From positions 1 through 6,424 of the forward strand of contig CALDHJ010000537.1 in the NCBI GenBank assembly GCA_937941555.1: a DNA stretch of 6,424 nucleotides. Reading direction: 5' to 3'. Under the pieces are notes generated by a model. The model was not told where the DNA came from. It did not search any database and was given only the letters and a program-made list of their open reading frames with translations. The stretch is from an uncultured Granulosicoccaceae bacterium. Its GTDB lineage: Bacteria; Pseudomonadota; Gammaproteobacteria; CALCKW01. Shown one piece after another: positions 1 to 5,421 of this stretch; the stretch's first letter is position 1, and each line of letters begins with the position of its first letter. A program made the position numbers and the translations under genes.

Positions 1-888
1 GTCGATCTCGGTGATCATGTCGGCGAGCTGAAAGCTCACACCCTGAAATTTACCGATTGCCTGGCCGAACTGCTCGCGCTCGGCACACCAGGGCAGGGTG
101 AGCTCGAATGCCCGCCGCGCGCGGCCGACACTCATTGCAGCCACCGTCAGGCGCGTGGCGTAGAGCCAGGTGTTCATGATGTCGAAGCCGCCGTGCAGCT
201 CACCGAGGATCTGCGCCTGCGGCAGGCGGCAGTCCTTGAAGCTCAGAATACAGTTCTGGTACCCGCGGTGCGAGACCGAGTTGTAGCCCGGCAGGATCTC
301 GAAACCGGGTGTGCCGCGGTCGACGAGGAAACAGGTGATCTTTTTCTTCTTGCCGCGTGGCGTGTCTTCTTCGCCGGTTGCGATAAAAACGATAATGAAG
401 TCGGCGACGTTGGCGTGGGAGATGAAGTGCTTGCTGCCGTTGACCACCCAGTCGCCGCCGTCGAGCTTGGCGCTGCATTTCATGCCGCGCACATCCGAGC
501 CGGCGTCGGGTTCGGTCATCGCGAGTGCGTCGAAGCGCTCGCCACGCACCACCGGGTACAGGTACTTCTCGCGCTGCTCGCCCTCGCAGGCCATGAGAAT
601 GTTCGAGGGCCGGCCGAAGAAATGGTTGAGCGCCATGCTGGCGCGCCCGAGCTCGCGCTCCACCAGCGTGAAGTCGAGGTGGTTGAGGCCTCCCCCACCG
701 ACTTCCTCGGGCATGTTGCAGGCCCAGAAGCCGATGTCCTTGCACTTCTGCATGATGTCTTGTGCGAGCTCGTCGGGAACGGCACCCGACTTGTCTACAG
801 CGGCCTCGTGCGGGTAGATCTCGTTTTCGACAAAGCTCCGGACCGTCTCGACGATCAGGGTCTGCTCTTCACTCAAGCCGAAATTCAT
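1..888 (-). CDS. Acyl-CoA dehydrogenase, possibly gamma-butyrobetainyl-CoA dehydrogenase (3' part outside window)
   Basis: This frame is open from ATG at 888 to the window edge and encodes the first 296 residues of an FAD-dependent acyl-CoA dehydrogenase. The family usually has about 380 residues, so the C-terminal end, including the usual catalytic Glu, is missing. Seen: N-terminus MNFGLSEEQ; PEEVGGGG near residue 60; the flavin-domain signature AMTEPDAGSD at 123-132; NGSKHFIS at 150-157; and REQFGQAIGKFQ at 271-282, the start of the C-terminal helical domain. A lysine-rich stretch (KKKK, 180-183) lies in the beta-domain. The start is fixed by GGAG 7 bases upstream and by an ATGA overlap with the carnitine dehydrogenase stop. 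Family knowledge: these enzymes introduce a 2,3 double bond into acyl-CoA and pass electrons to ETF. Because it is the fifth gene of a carnitine operon, I infer a CaiA-like substrate such as gamma-butyrobetainyl-CoA. A short-chain or branched acyl-CoA substrate is equally possible from sequence alone. Confidence 0.93.
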   Translation of the reverse strand, partial: MNFGLSEEQTLIVETVRSFVENEIYPHEAAVDKSGAVPDELAQDIMQKCKDIGFWACNMPEEVGGGGLNHLDFTLVERELGRASMALNHFFGRPSNILMACEGEQREKYLYPVVRGERFDALAMTEPDAGSDVRGMKCSAKLDGGDWVVNGSKHFISHANVADFIIVFIATGEEDTPRGKKKKITCFLVDRGTPGFEILPGYNSVSHRGYQNCILSFKDCRLPQAQILGELHGGFDIMNTWLYATRLTVAAMSVGRARRAFELTLPWCAEREQFGQAIGKFQGVSFQLADMITEID

Positions 889-1880
889 GTCTTGTCTCCG
901 CTGAGGGTCTGTTCCCAGGCATTGAGGTCGCGCCCGGCGCCGTAGTCGGTGGTGCGCAGTGCGCGCAGGATGCCGACGAGGTTGGTGTCACGGATACGTT
1001 CGAGTTCGCGGATGCTGTGGGCACCCGATTGCGCATCGGACTGGTCGGCGATGGTCTGTACCAACTCGTCGGTCAGCTCCGGTACATCCATGAGCTTGGT
1101 CCAGGGCCATTGCAGACACGGTCCGAACTGGGCGATGAAGTGCGCCATGCCAGCCTCTCCGCCGGCGACGCGGTAAGTCTCGAACAGTCCCATCTGCGCC
1201 CAGCGCAGGCCGAATCCGTAGCGAATCGCATCGTCGATTTCCTCGGTGGTAGCAACCCCGTCCTTGACCAGCCACAGCGCCTCGCGCCAGACCGCCTCGA
1301 GAAAGCGGTCGGCGATGTGGGCATCGATTTCCTTGCGCACGCGCAGCGGCTTCATGCCGACCGATGTGAGCAGTGTGCAGGCCCGCTCGACCGTCTCGGG
1401 ATCGGTTGCAACGCCGGCAACCACCTCGACCAGTGGCAACAGGTACACCGGGTTGAAGGGGTGGGCGACGATCAGTTGTTCGGGTTTGGGACTGCCTTTT
1501 TGCAAGTCTGTTGGCTTGTAGCCTGAGGTGCTTGACCCCACAACGCAGGTCTTGCTGGTGAATTTGGCGATTTCGACAAAGACGCTGTGCTTGATCTCGA
1601 GTCGCTCGGGCACGCTCTCCTGAACCCAGTCGGCGCCGGTGACGGCGGCCTCGACACTCTCTACCAGACGCAGTTGGCCCTCAGGTGGCAGCGGCACATC
1701 CAATACGGCAGGCAAGGCACCGCGCGCATTGTTGAAGACTTCGTCAAGTTTTCGCTGGGCATCGGGGTCTGGGTCGTAGACGTCGACGTCCCAGCCGTTG
1801 AGTGCAAAGCGTGCAGCCCAGCCGCCGCCGATGACGCCGCCACCGATCACGGCGGCTTTGGGGTGTGAGTCTTGTGTCAT
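885..1880 (-). CDS. lcdH: L-carnitine 3-dehydrogenase (stand-alone, NAD-dependent)
   Basis: The 331-residue protein belongs to the 3-hydroxyacyl-CoA dehydrogenase fold and should oxidise L-carnitine to 3-dehydrocarnitine with NAD+ in the cytoplasm. Seen: Rossmann motif GGGVIGGGW at 13-21, with Asp36 ending beta-2 (NAD preference); STSG at 117-120; catalytic HPFNP at 140-144; and Glu152 for the His-Glu pair. The stretch from HIADRFLEAVWRE (188-200) through ATTEEIDDAIRYGFGLRW (210-227) and GGEAGMAHF (240-248) to QWPWTKL (257-263) is what I recognise as typical of carnitine dehydrogenases. It differs from fatty-acid enzymes, where an Asn occupies the position of Asp191. The length matches the single-domain Pseudomonas CdhA type; there is no C-terminal thioesterase domain as in the rhizobial fusions. 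It starts 10 bases after the racemase stop with only a weak ribosome binding site (TGAGA), and its stop overlaps the next start, suggesting translational coupling. Substrate assignment is by family resemblance. Confidence 0.9.
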   Translation of the reverse strand: MTQDSHPKAAVIGGGVIGGGWAARFALNGWDVDVYDPDPDAQRKLDEVFNNARGALPAVLDVPLPPEGQLRLVESVEAAVTGADWVQESVPERLEIKHSVFVEIAKFTSKTCVVGSSTSGYKPTDLQKGSPKPEQLIVAHPFNPVYLLPLVEVVAGVATDPETVERACTLLTSVGMKPLRVRKEIDAHIADRFLEAVWREALWLVKDGVATTEEIDDAIRYGFGLRWAQMGLFETYRVAGGEAGMAHFIAQFGPCLQWPWTKLMDVPELTDELVQTIADQSDAQSGAHSIRELERIRDTNLVGILRALRTTDYGAGRDLNAWEQTLSGDKT

Positions 1881-1890
1881 GGTGTGTGTC

Positions 1891-2586
1891 TCAGGCGATC
1901 AATGCGCGGTCGAGCGCGATCTCTGCGTGGATGGCGGTGGTGTCGTAGAGCGGCACCGGGGTGTCGTCCTGTTTGACGAGCAGGGTGATTTCGGTGCACC
2001 CGAGAATCACCGCCTCGCAGCCGTCTGAGGCGAGACGGTCGATGACTTCAAGGTAGCGCTCGCGGGAGTGATCGAGCACCTGGCCCAGGCACAACTCCTC
2101 GTAGATTACGCGGTGGACCAGCGCGCGATCGGCATCGTTCGGGACAACCACATCGAGCCCGTGCCGCTCGCGCAGTCGGCCGGTGTAGAAATCCTGCTCC
2201 ATGGTAAAGGCGGTGCCGAGCAGGCCGACGCGACGGATGCCGGCTGCGACCAAGCGCTCACCCGTACCGTCCGCCAGATGCAGCAGTGGCACGGACAAGA
2301 CCGACTCCACTGCTGGCGCGACCTTGTGCATGGTGTTGGTGCAGATCAGGATGAAATCGGCTCCGGCGGCCTCGAGCGATTGGCCGGCGCGCGCGAGAAT
2401 GGCGCCGGCGGCGTCCCAGTCGCCAGCGTGTTGCAGAGTTTCGATCTCGGCGAAATCCACGCTGACCATCGCGATTCGGGCGCTGTGCAGACCGCCAAGG
2501 CGGGCCTTAACGCCTTCGTTCAGCCACTTGTAATACAAGGCGGTGCTCTCCCAGCTCATGCCGCCGATCAGTCCGATGGTTTTCAT
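1891..2586 (-). CDS. ygeA: Aspartate/glutamate racemase superfamily, YgeA-like amino acid racemase
   Basis: The 231-residue protein resembles E. coli YgeA along its whole length as I recall that sequence; YgeA is a cofactor-independent racemase of broad amino acid specificity. Seen: N-terminal MKTIGLIGGMSWEST; the first catalytic cysteine in CTNTMHKVA (Cys82); FEELCLGQ-like YEELCLGQ at 162-169; and the second in LGCTEI (Cys197), followed by DTTAIHA at 215-221. Both cysteines that take and return the alpha-proton are present, so the enzyme looks active. The frame is open further upstream, to 2700, but I chose ATG 2586: it begins the conserved domain and has GAGG about 6 bases upstream, overlapping the TGA of the SDR gene. 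The gene lies between the SDR and the carnitine dehydrogenase, which is unexpected: carnitine has no acidic alpha stereocentre, so a direct carnitine racemase role is chemically unlikely. Its true substrate is not evident. Confidence 0.9.
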   Translation of the reverse strand: MKTIGLIGGMSWESTALYYKWLNEGVKARLGGLHSARIAMVSVDFAEIETLQHAGDWDAAGAILARAGQSLEAAGADFILICTNTMHKVAPAVESVLSVPLLHLADGTGERLVAAGIRRVGLLGTAFTMEQDFYTGRLRERHGLDVVVPNDADRALVHRVIYEELCLGQVLDHSRERYLEVIDRLASDGCEAVILGCTEITLLVKQDDTPVPLYDTTAIHAEIALDRALIA

Positions 2587-2593
2587 GGTGTCC

Positions 2594-3355
2594 TCAATAG
2601 GGGGCGATGGTGTCAGTGTAGCCATCGACACTGAGCACCTGTCCGGAGACCTTGTTGCCGGCGGGGCTGGCGAGAAAGAGGGCGGTGTTGACGATGTCAT
2701 CGGCGTCGACCCAGGTCTTCATCGCTACGCCTTTGACGTAGCTGTCGCGAACGGTTTCGATCGAGAGTCCGCGCGCCTGAGCCTCTGCCGCAACCACCCG
2801 CTCCATGCGATCACCGGTGACGGCACCGGGTGCTATGGCATTGACTCGGATGCCGTGTTCGCCGAGTTCCATGGCGAGTGCGCGGGTGAGGCCGCCAATG
2901 GCCCACTTTGCACTCGCGTAGGGCGTGCGATTAGGGTAGGCGAGCAGGCCGGCGCTGGAGCTGGTGAAGAGCAGCAGACCCTGCCCCTGGGCTTTGAAGA
3001 GTGGGGCTGCGCGGCGCGCCGTGAGGAAGGCGCCGTCGAGATTGACTGCGAGTGTGCTGCGCCAGTCGTCGAGCGCGATGTGTTCGATTGGCCCGGCGGG
3101 GCCTGCGGTGCCAGCGTTGGCCCAGACCACATCGACACCGCCGAGGTGCTCCTCGACCCGATCGAACAAGGTGTCGATCGAGTCTTCGCTTGCAACATCG
3201 CAGAGCGAGCAGTCGATCTCGGGATAATCGGCTTGCAACGCGTCGAGCGCGGCCTGATCCACATCACATACCGCAACCGTGTCTCCACGCGCAGCAAAGG
3301 CCCGCGCCGCCGCCGCACCGATGCCGCTGGCACCGGCTGTGATCAGCACCCGCAT
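2594..3355 (-). CDS. SDR-family NAD(P)-dependent oxidoreductase, candidate D-carnitine (or related beta-hydroxy acid) dehydrogenase
   Basis: This is a classical short-chain dehydrogenase of 253 residues, the standard length. Seen: cofactor motif TAGASGIG at 6-13, where the usual first Gly is Ala7; Asp31 at the end of beta-2, favouring NAD(H); ANAG at 79-82; Asn105; Ser133; and the catalytic YASAK with Tyr146 and Lys150. IAPGAVTG at 174-181 and GQVLSVDGY near 238-246 complete the fold. The frame stays open upstream into the preceding gene, but ATG 3355 is chosen because the Rossmann strand begins at once (MRVLITAGASGIG) and it lies 2 bases after the preceding stop (TGAACATG), the arrangement of a coupled gene. 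The ribosome binding site is poor. In a carnitine operon, an NAD-linked SDR could oxidise D-carnitine to the same 3-dehydrocarnitine; this is inference. A 3-hydroxybutyrate dehydrogenase acting on the acetoacetate by-product was considered, but the characteristic His after the catalytic Ser is not visible. Confidence 0.92.
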   Translation of the reverse strand: MRVLITAGASGIGAAAARAFAARGDTVAVCDVDQAALDALQADYPEIDCSLCDVASEDSIDTLFDRVEEHLGGVDVVWANAGTAGPAGPIEHIALDDWRSTLAVNLDGAFLTARRAAPLFKAQGQGLLLFTSSSAGLLAYPNRTPYASAKWAIGGLTRALAMELGEHGIRVNAIAPGAVTGDRMERVVAAEAQARGLSIETVRDSYVKGVAMKTWVDADDIVNTALFLASPAGNKVSGQVLSVDGYTDTIAPY

Positions 3356-3357
3356 GT

Positions 3358-4275
3358 TCAGGCGCCGCCCGGGGCGCGTTTTTGCAGGCCGAGGTTCTCG
3401 CGGACTTCGGCGGGGCCGATCACGCGCGAGCCGAGGTTCTCGATGACGGTCACGGCGCGCTCGACCAATTGCGCGTTGGTCGCCATCACGCCGCGCTCGA
3501 GGTAGAGGTTGTCCTCGAGGCCGACGCGCACGTTGCCACCTGCCAGCACACTCGCCGCGACATAGGGCATCTCGTTGCGGCCGATCGAGAAGGCCGAAAA
3601 GGTCCAGTCGTCGGGCACGTTGTTGACCATGGCCATGAAGGTGTTGAGGTCGTCCGGCGCGCCCCAGGGGATGCCCATGCAGAGCTGCACCAGCGCCGGT
3701 GAGTCGAGTACGCCCTCGCTGACGAGTTGTTTGGCCAGCCAGAGGTGGCCGGTGTCGAAGGCTTCGATCTCGGGCTTTACACCGAGTGCCGTCATCATGC
3801 TGCCCATGGCGCGCAGCATGCCCGGCGTGTTGGTCATGACGTAGTCGGCTTCGGCGAAGTTCATGGTGCCGCAGTCGAGGGTGCAGAGTTCCGGCAGGCA
3901 CTCGGCGATGTGGGCGACGCGTTCGGTAGGGCCGATCATGTCGGTGGCCGCGTCATTCAGCGGCAGCGGTGACTCGCCGCCGCCAAACACGATGTCACCG
4001 CCCATGCCGGCGGTCAGGTTCAACACAACGTCGACCTCGGCATCTCGGATGCGGTCGGTGACTTCACGGTAGAGTTCGAGACGGCGGCTCGGCACGCCGG
4101 TGTCGGGATCGCGCACGTGGCAGTGCACTACAGCCGCGCCCGCCTTGGCGGCGTCTATGGCGCTCGCGGCGATCTGCTCCGGGCTGCGTGGCACGTGTGG
4201 CGACTTGTCTTGCGACGAGCCCGAGCCGGTCACGGCGCAGGTAATGAAGACATCGCGGTTCGGGGTCAGTGGCAT
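3358..4275 (-). CDS. cdhC: BKACE / DUF849 beta-keto acid cleavage enzyme, probable 3-dehydrocarnitine:acetyl-CoA cleavage (CdhC-like)
   Basis: The 305-residue TIM-barrel protein belongs to the 3-keto-5-aminohexanoate cleavage enzyme family. Members use a divalent metal to exchange the acyl group of a beta-keto acid with acetyl-CoA, releasing acetoacetate and a new acyl-CoA. Seen: N-terminal VFITCAVTGSG at 9-19; metal ligands His51 and His53 in HCHVRDPDTG; NLTAGMGG at 86-93; DCGTMNF at 134-140; GIPWGAPDD at 201-209; and NVRVGLEDN at 248-256, placing Arg250, Glu254 and Asp255 in the spacing of the catalytic Arg, metal-binding Glu and Asp of Kce. With the carnitine dehydrogenase in the same operon, the likely substrate is 3-dehydrocarnitine, giving betainyl-CoA. 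ATG 4275 is preferred over an upstream extension because GAGGAG sits 7 bases before it and the domain starts immediately; the extension would run through the operator. It is the first gene of the operon. The symbol follows the Pseudomonas carnitine gene and depends on the inferred substrate. Confidence 0.92.
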   Translation of the reverse strand: MPLTPNRDVFITCAVTGSGSSQDKSPHVPRSPEQIAASAIDAAKAGAAVVHCHVRDPDTGVPSRRLELYREVTDRIRDAEVDVVLNLTAGMGGDIVFGGGESPLPLNDAATDMIGPTERVAHIAECLPELCTLDCGTMNFAEADYVMTNTPGMLRAMGSMMTALGVKPEIEAFDTGHLWLAKQLVSEGVLDSPALVQLCMGIPWGAPDDLNTFMAMVNNVPDDWTFSAFSIGRNEMPYVAASVLAGGNVRVGLEDNLYLERGVMATNAQLVERAVTVIENLGSRVIGPAEVRENLGLQKRAPGGA

Positions 4276-4282
4276 GTCGGTG

Positions 4283-4288
4283 CTCCTC
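4283..4288 (-). promoter_or_regulatory. Strong ribosome binding site of the first operon gene
   Basis: Reading leftward, GAGGAG lies 7 bases before ATG 4275. It is the best ribosome binding site in the operon and decides the start against the longer open frame that continues upstream to 4374. The internal genes SDR and carnitine dehydrogenase have weak sites by comparison. Confidence 0.75.
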
Positions 4289-4328
4289 GGTGGATGGCGA
4301 AAGCATGCGCTGATCAGGCGCACAATGT

Positions 4329-4344
4329 TTTGCCTAATCGGAAG
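4329..4344 (+). repeat. Direct repeat copy 1, putative operator of the GlxA/AraC regulator
   Basis: The site reads TTTGCCTAATCGGAAG. It matches copy 2 at 14 of 16 positions (consensus TTnGCnTAATCGGAAG), with a period of exactly 21 bases and only 5 bases between copies. AraC-family dimers typically bind tandem half-sites about 21 bp apart on one DNA face. This copy overlaps the predicted -35 of the regulator promoter. On the opposite strand it is the copy nearer the operon start. Confidence 0.6.
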
Positions 4345-4359
4345 TGATATTGGCATAAT
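4330..4359 (+). promoter_or_regulatory. Predicted promoter of the regulator gene (-35 TTGCCT, extended -10 TGG-CATAAT)
   Basis: TTGCCT at 4330-4335 (4 of 6 to consensus) is followed after 18 bases by CATAAT at 4354-4359 (5 of 6), preceded by TGG at 4351-4353, an extended -10. Transcription would then begin about 7 bases downstream, at or next to the A of the regulator's ATG at 4366. That implies a leaderless or nearly leaderless message. This is a prediction by eye, without a scoring model. Confidence 0.45.
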
Positions 4360-4365
4360 CGGAAG
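4350..4365 (+). repeat. Direct repeat copy 2, putative operator abutting the regulator start codon
   Basis: The site reads TTGGCATAATCGGAAG and ends on the base before the regulator's ATG. The last 10 bases are identical to copy 1. It covers the predicted extended -10 of the regulator promoter, so a bound regulator would be expected to block its own transcription while being placed upstream of the divergent operon promoter. Confidence 0.6.
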
Positions 4366-5322
4366 ATGTCGCACCCTACCCAGACTGTCGATGTGCTGCT
4401 GCTGCCGCAGAGCAACCTGATCTTGCTGTCAGCGCTGACCGAGCCGCTTCGGGCAGCCAACCGTCTGCTCGGCGAATCGCGTTTTTCGACCCGTCTGTGG
4501 AGCCTCGATGGTCAGTCGGTGGACACCACCGCGGGTTTTGCCGTGCCGGTCAGCGGACGCTTCGACCCGGACCAGCCCGAGCCGCTGTTGGTGGCGGCGA
4601 GCTACGGGGTAGAGCGCTTTATCCCGGCACTTCGGCACCCACTGAGCCGCGCGATGCGGTGTCGTCCCTTCATCGCCGCGGCCGACGGAGGCGTGTTGCT
4701 GTTGGCGGAGGCGGGCTTGTATAACGGCTACCAGGCGGCGCTGCACGCCGAAGATGTCGAAATGCTCGGTGCCCGCTGTCAGGCGGTTCGGTTGAGCCGA
4801 CGCCGTTGGGTGATCGACCGCGATCGCGCCAGTGCGCGCGGCAGCGGCTCGGCAATCGAAATGATGTTGTCGCTGATCGAACGCTGGGCTGACCGGTCGC
4901 TCGCCGAGTCGGTGGCGCGGCTGTTCGATTTCGTGCCAGCCGACAGCATTGGTGCGCCGCGCGACACCACACGGGGCTTGCGAGACGACCGCGTGGCGCG
5001 CGTGCTCGATGCCATGGCGAGCCACCTCAGTGACCCACTCAGTGTCGAGCAACTCGCCGCACTGATCAACGTCACGCGTCGCGGGCTGCACGATCTTTTC
5101 AATCGCGAGCTGGGGACGTCGCCGCAAGCCGCCTATGTGCAGTGTCGGCTGGAGCGCGCGCGGCAATTGCTGGTCGAGAGTGACTGGCCAATTGCCGACA
5201 TCGCACAGCAGTGTGGCTACGCGCAGGGCGCGAGTCTGTCGCGTGCCTACCGCGCGGCCTTCGGCGAGTCGCCGCAGGCATCCAGGCAACGTGCTGCACG
5301 GGGTGGGTCCGCACCCGAGTGA
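4366..5322 (+). CDS. GlxA-family transcriptional regulator (DJ-1/PfpI-like domain + AraC HTH), CdhR-like
   Basis: The 318-residue regulator has a DJ-1/PfpI-like sensor domain (about 8-185) and a C-terminal AraC-type double helix-turn-helix (about 209-305). Seen: VDVLLLPQSNLILLSAL at 8-24, EPLRAANRL at 26-34, AEAGLYNGYQAALHAED at 114-130; first HTH around LSVEQLAALINVTRRGLHDLF (225-245), second around PIADIAQQCGYAQGASLSRAY (275-295), then FGESPQ. By alignment, Asp107 replaces the nucleophilic Cys of DJ-1-like enzymes, so the domain probably binds a ligand rather than catalysing. Relatives such as CdhR and GbdR respond to carnitine or betaine compounds; divergent placement next to the carnitine operon makes it the likely local activator, with a carnitine-derived inducer. 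ATG 4366 is the only suitable start: the upstream frame reaches a stop at 4345 with no start codon between. GGAAG directly abuts the ATG, too close to act as a normal ribosome binding site. Confidence 0.93.
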   Translation: MSHPTQTVDVLLLPQSNLILLSALTEPLRAANRLLGESRFSTRLWSLDGQSVDTTAGFAVPVSGRFDPDQPEPLLVAASYGVERFIPALRHPLSRAMRCRPFIAAADGGVLLLAEAGLYNGYQAALHAEDVEMLGARCQAVRLSRRRWVIDRDRASARGSGSAIEMMLSLIERWADRSLAESVARLFDFVPADSIGAPRDTTRGLRDDRVARVLDAMASHLSDPLSVEQLAALINVTRRGLHDLFNRELGTSPQAAYVQCRLERARQLLVESDWPIADIAQQCGYAQGASLSRAYRAAFGESPQASRQRAARGGSAPE

Positions 5323-5421
5323 CTCGTTCCAGATCGGTATTGCAGGGCGTGCTTACCCCACAATTCACGGGGCTGGAATGGCGATCAAGCAGGCTTGTGG
5401 CAACGACGGTCGACTCGGGAA
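5323..5421. other. Convergent intergenic gap without a clear terminator
   Basis: These 99 bases separate the ends of the regulator and the SulP gene. I see two weak inverted repeats: CCCC/GGGG around a 9-base loop (5356-5372), and CAAGC/GCTTG with a 2-base centre (5386-5397). Neither is followed by a T-tract on either strand, so no intrinsic terminator can be called. Confidence 0.5.

Larger units (their letters stand above)
4276..4365. promoter_or_regulatory. Divergent intergenic control region of the carnitine operon and its regulator
   Basis: These 90 bases separate the starts of the BKACE gene (leftward) and the GlxA/AraC regulator (rightward), and are more AT-rich towards the regulator. 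They hold the two direct repeats, the predicted regulator promoter and the BKACE ribosome binding site listed separately. On the leftward strand I find no good sigma-70 -35/-10 pair; the best -10-like hexamer (AACATT, 4324-4329) matches only 3 of 6. That fits a promoter needing an activator. An 8-base palindrome, CTGATCAG at 4310-4317, lies in the presumed leader of the operon mRNA; its role is unknown. Confidence 0.6.

Noticed and set aside
193..1526. Long rightward open frames (193-945 and 762-1526) opposite the acyl-CoA and carnitine dehydrogenase genes
   Set aside because: They lie antisense to two clear conserved enzymes, show no recognisable domain, and such shadow frames are expected in GC-rich coding DNA.
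1891..2586. The racemase as a carnitine racemase
   Set aside because: Two-cysteine racemases remove an acidic alpha-proton; carnitine's hydroxyl-bearing stereocentre is at the beta carbon and not acidified in that way.
2543..3505. A 320-codon rightward open frame opposite the SDR gene
   Set aside because: It is antisense to a complete SDR with all catalytic motifs, and its translation resembles no family.
2594..3901. A 435-codon leftward frame that would make the SDR part of a larger fusion protein
   Set aside because: The part upstream of 3355 is an out-of-frame reading of the BKACE gene, rich in Arg and with no domain; the SDR fold begins exactly at ATG 3355.
1..4275. Lysine fermentation (Kce-type) as the meaning of the BKACE gene
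   Set aside because: No lysine 2,3-aminomutase, 3,5-diaminohexanoate dehydrogenase or 3-aminobutyryl-CoA lyase is present, whereas a carnitine-type dehydrogenase is.
4429..5289. A 286-codon leftward frame opposite the regulator
   Set aside because: It is antisense to a well-supported DJ-1/AraC regulator and has no recognisable motif.
5356..5397. Intrinsic terminator hairpins between the regulator and the SulP gene
   Set aside because: The stems are only 4-5 base pairs, one has an impossible 2-base loop, and there is no T-tract on either strand.
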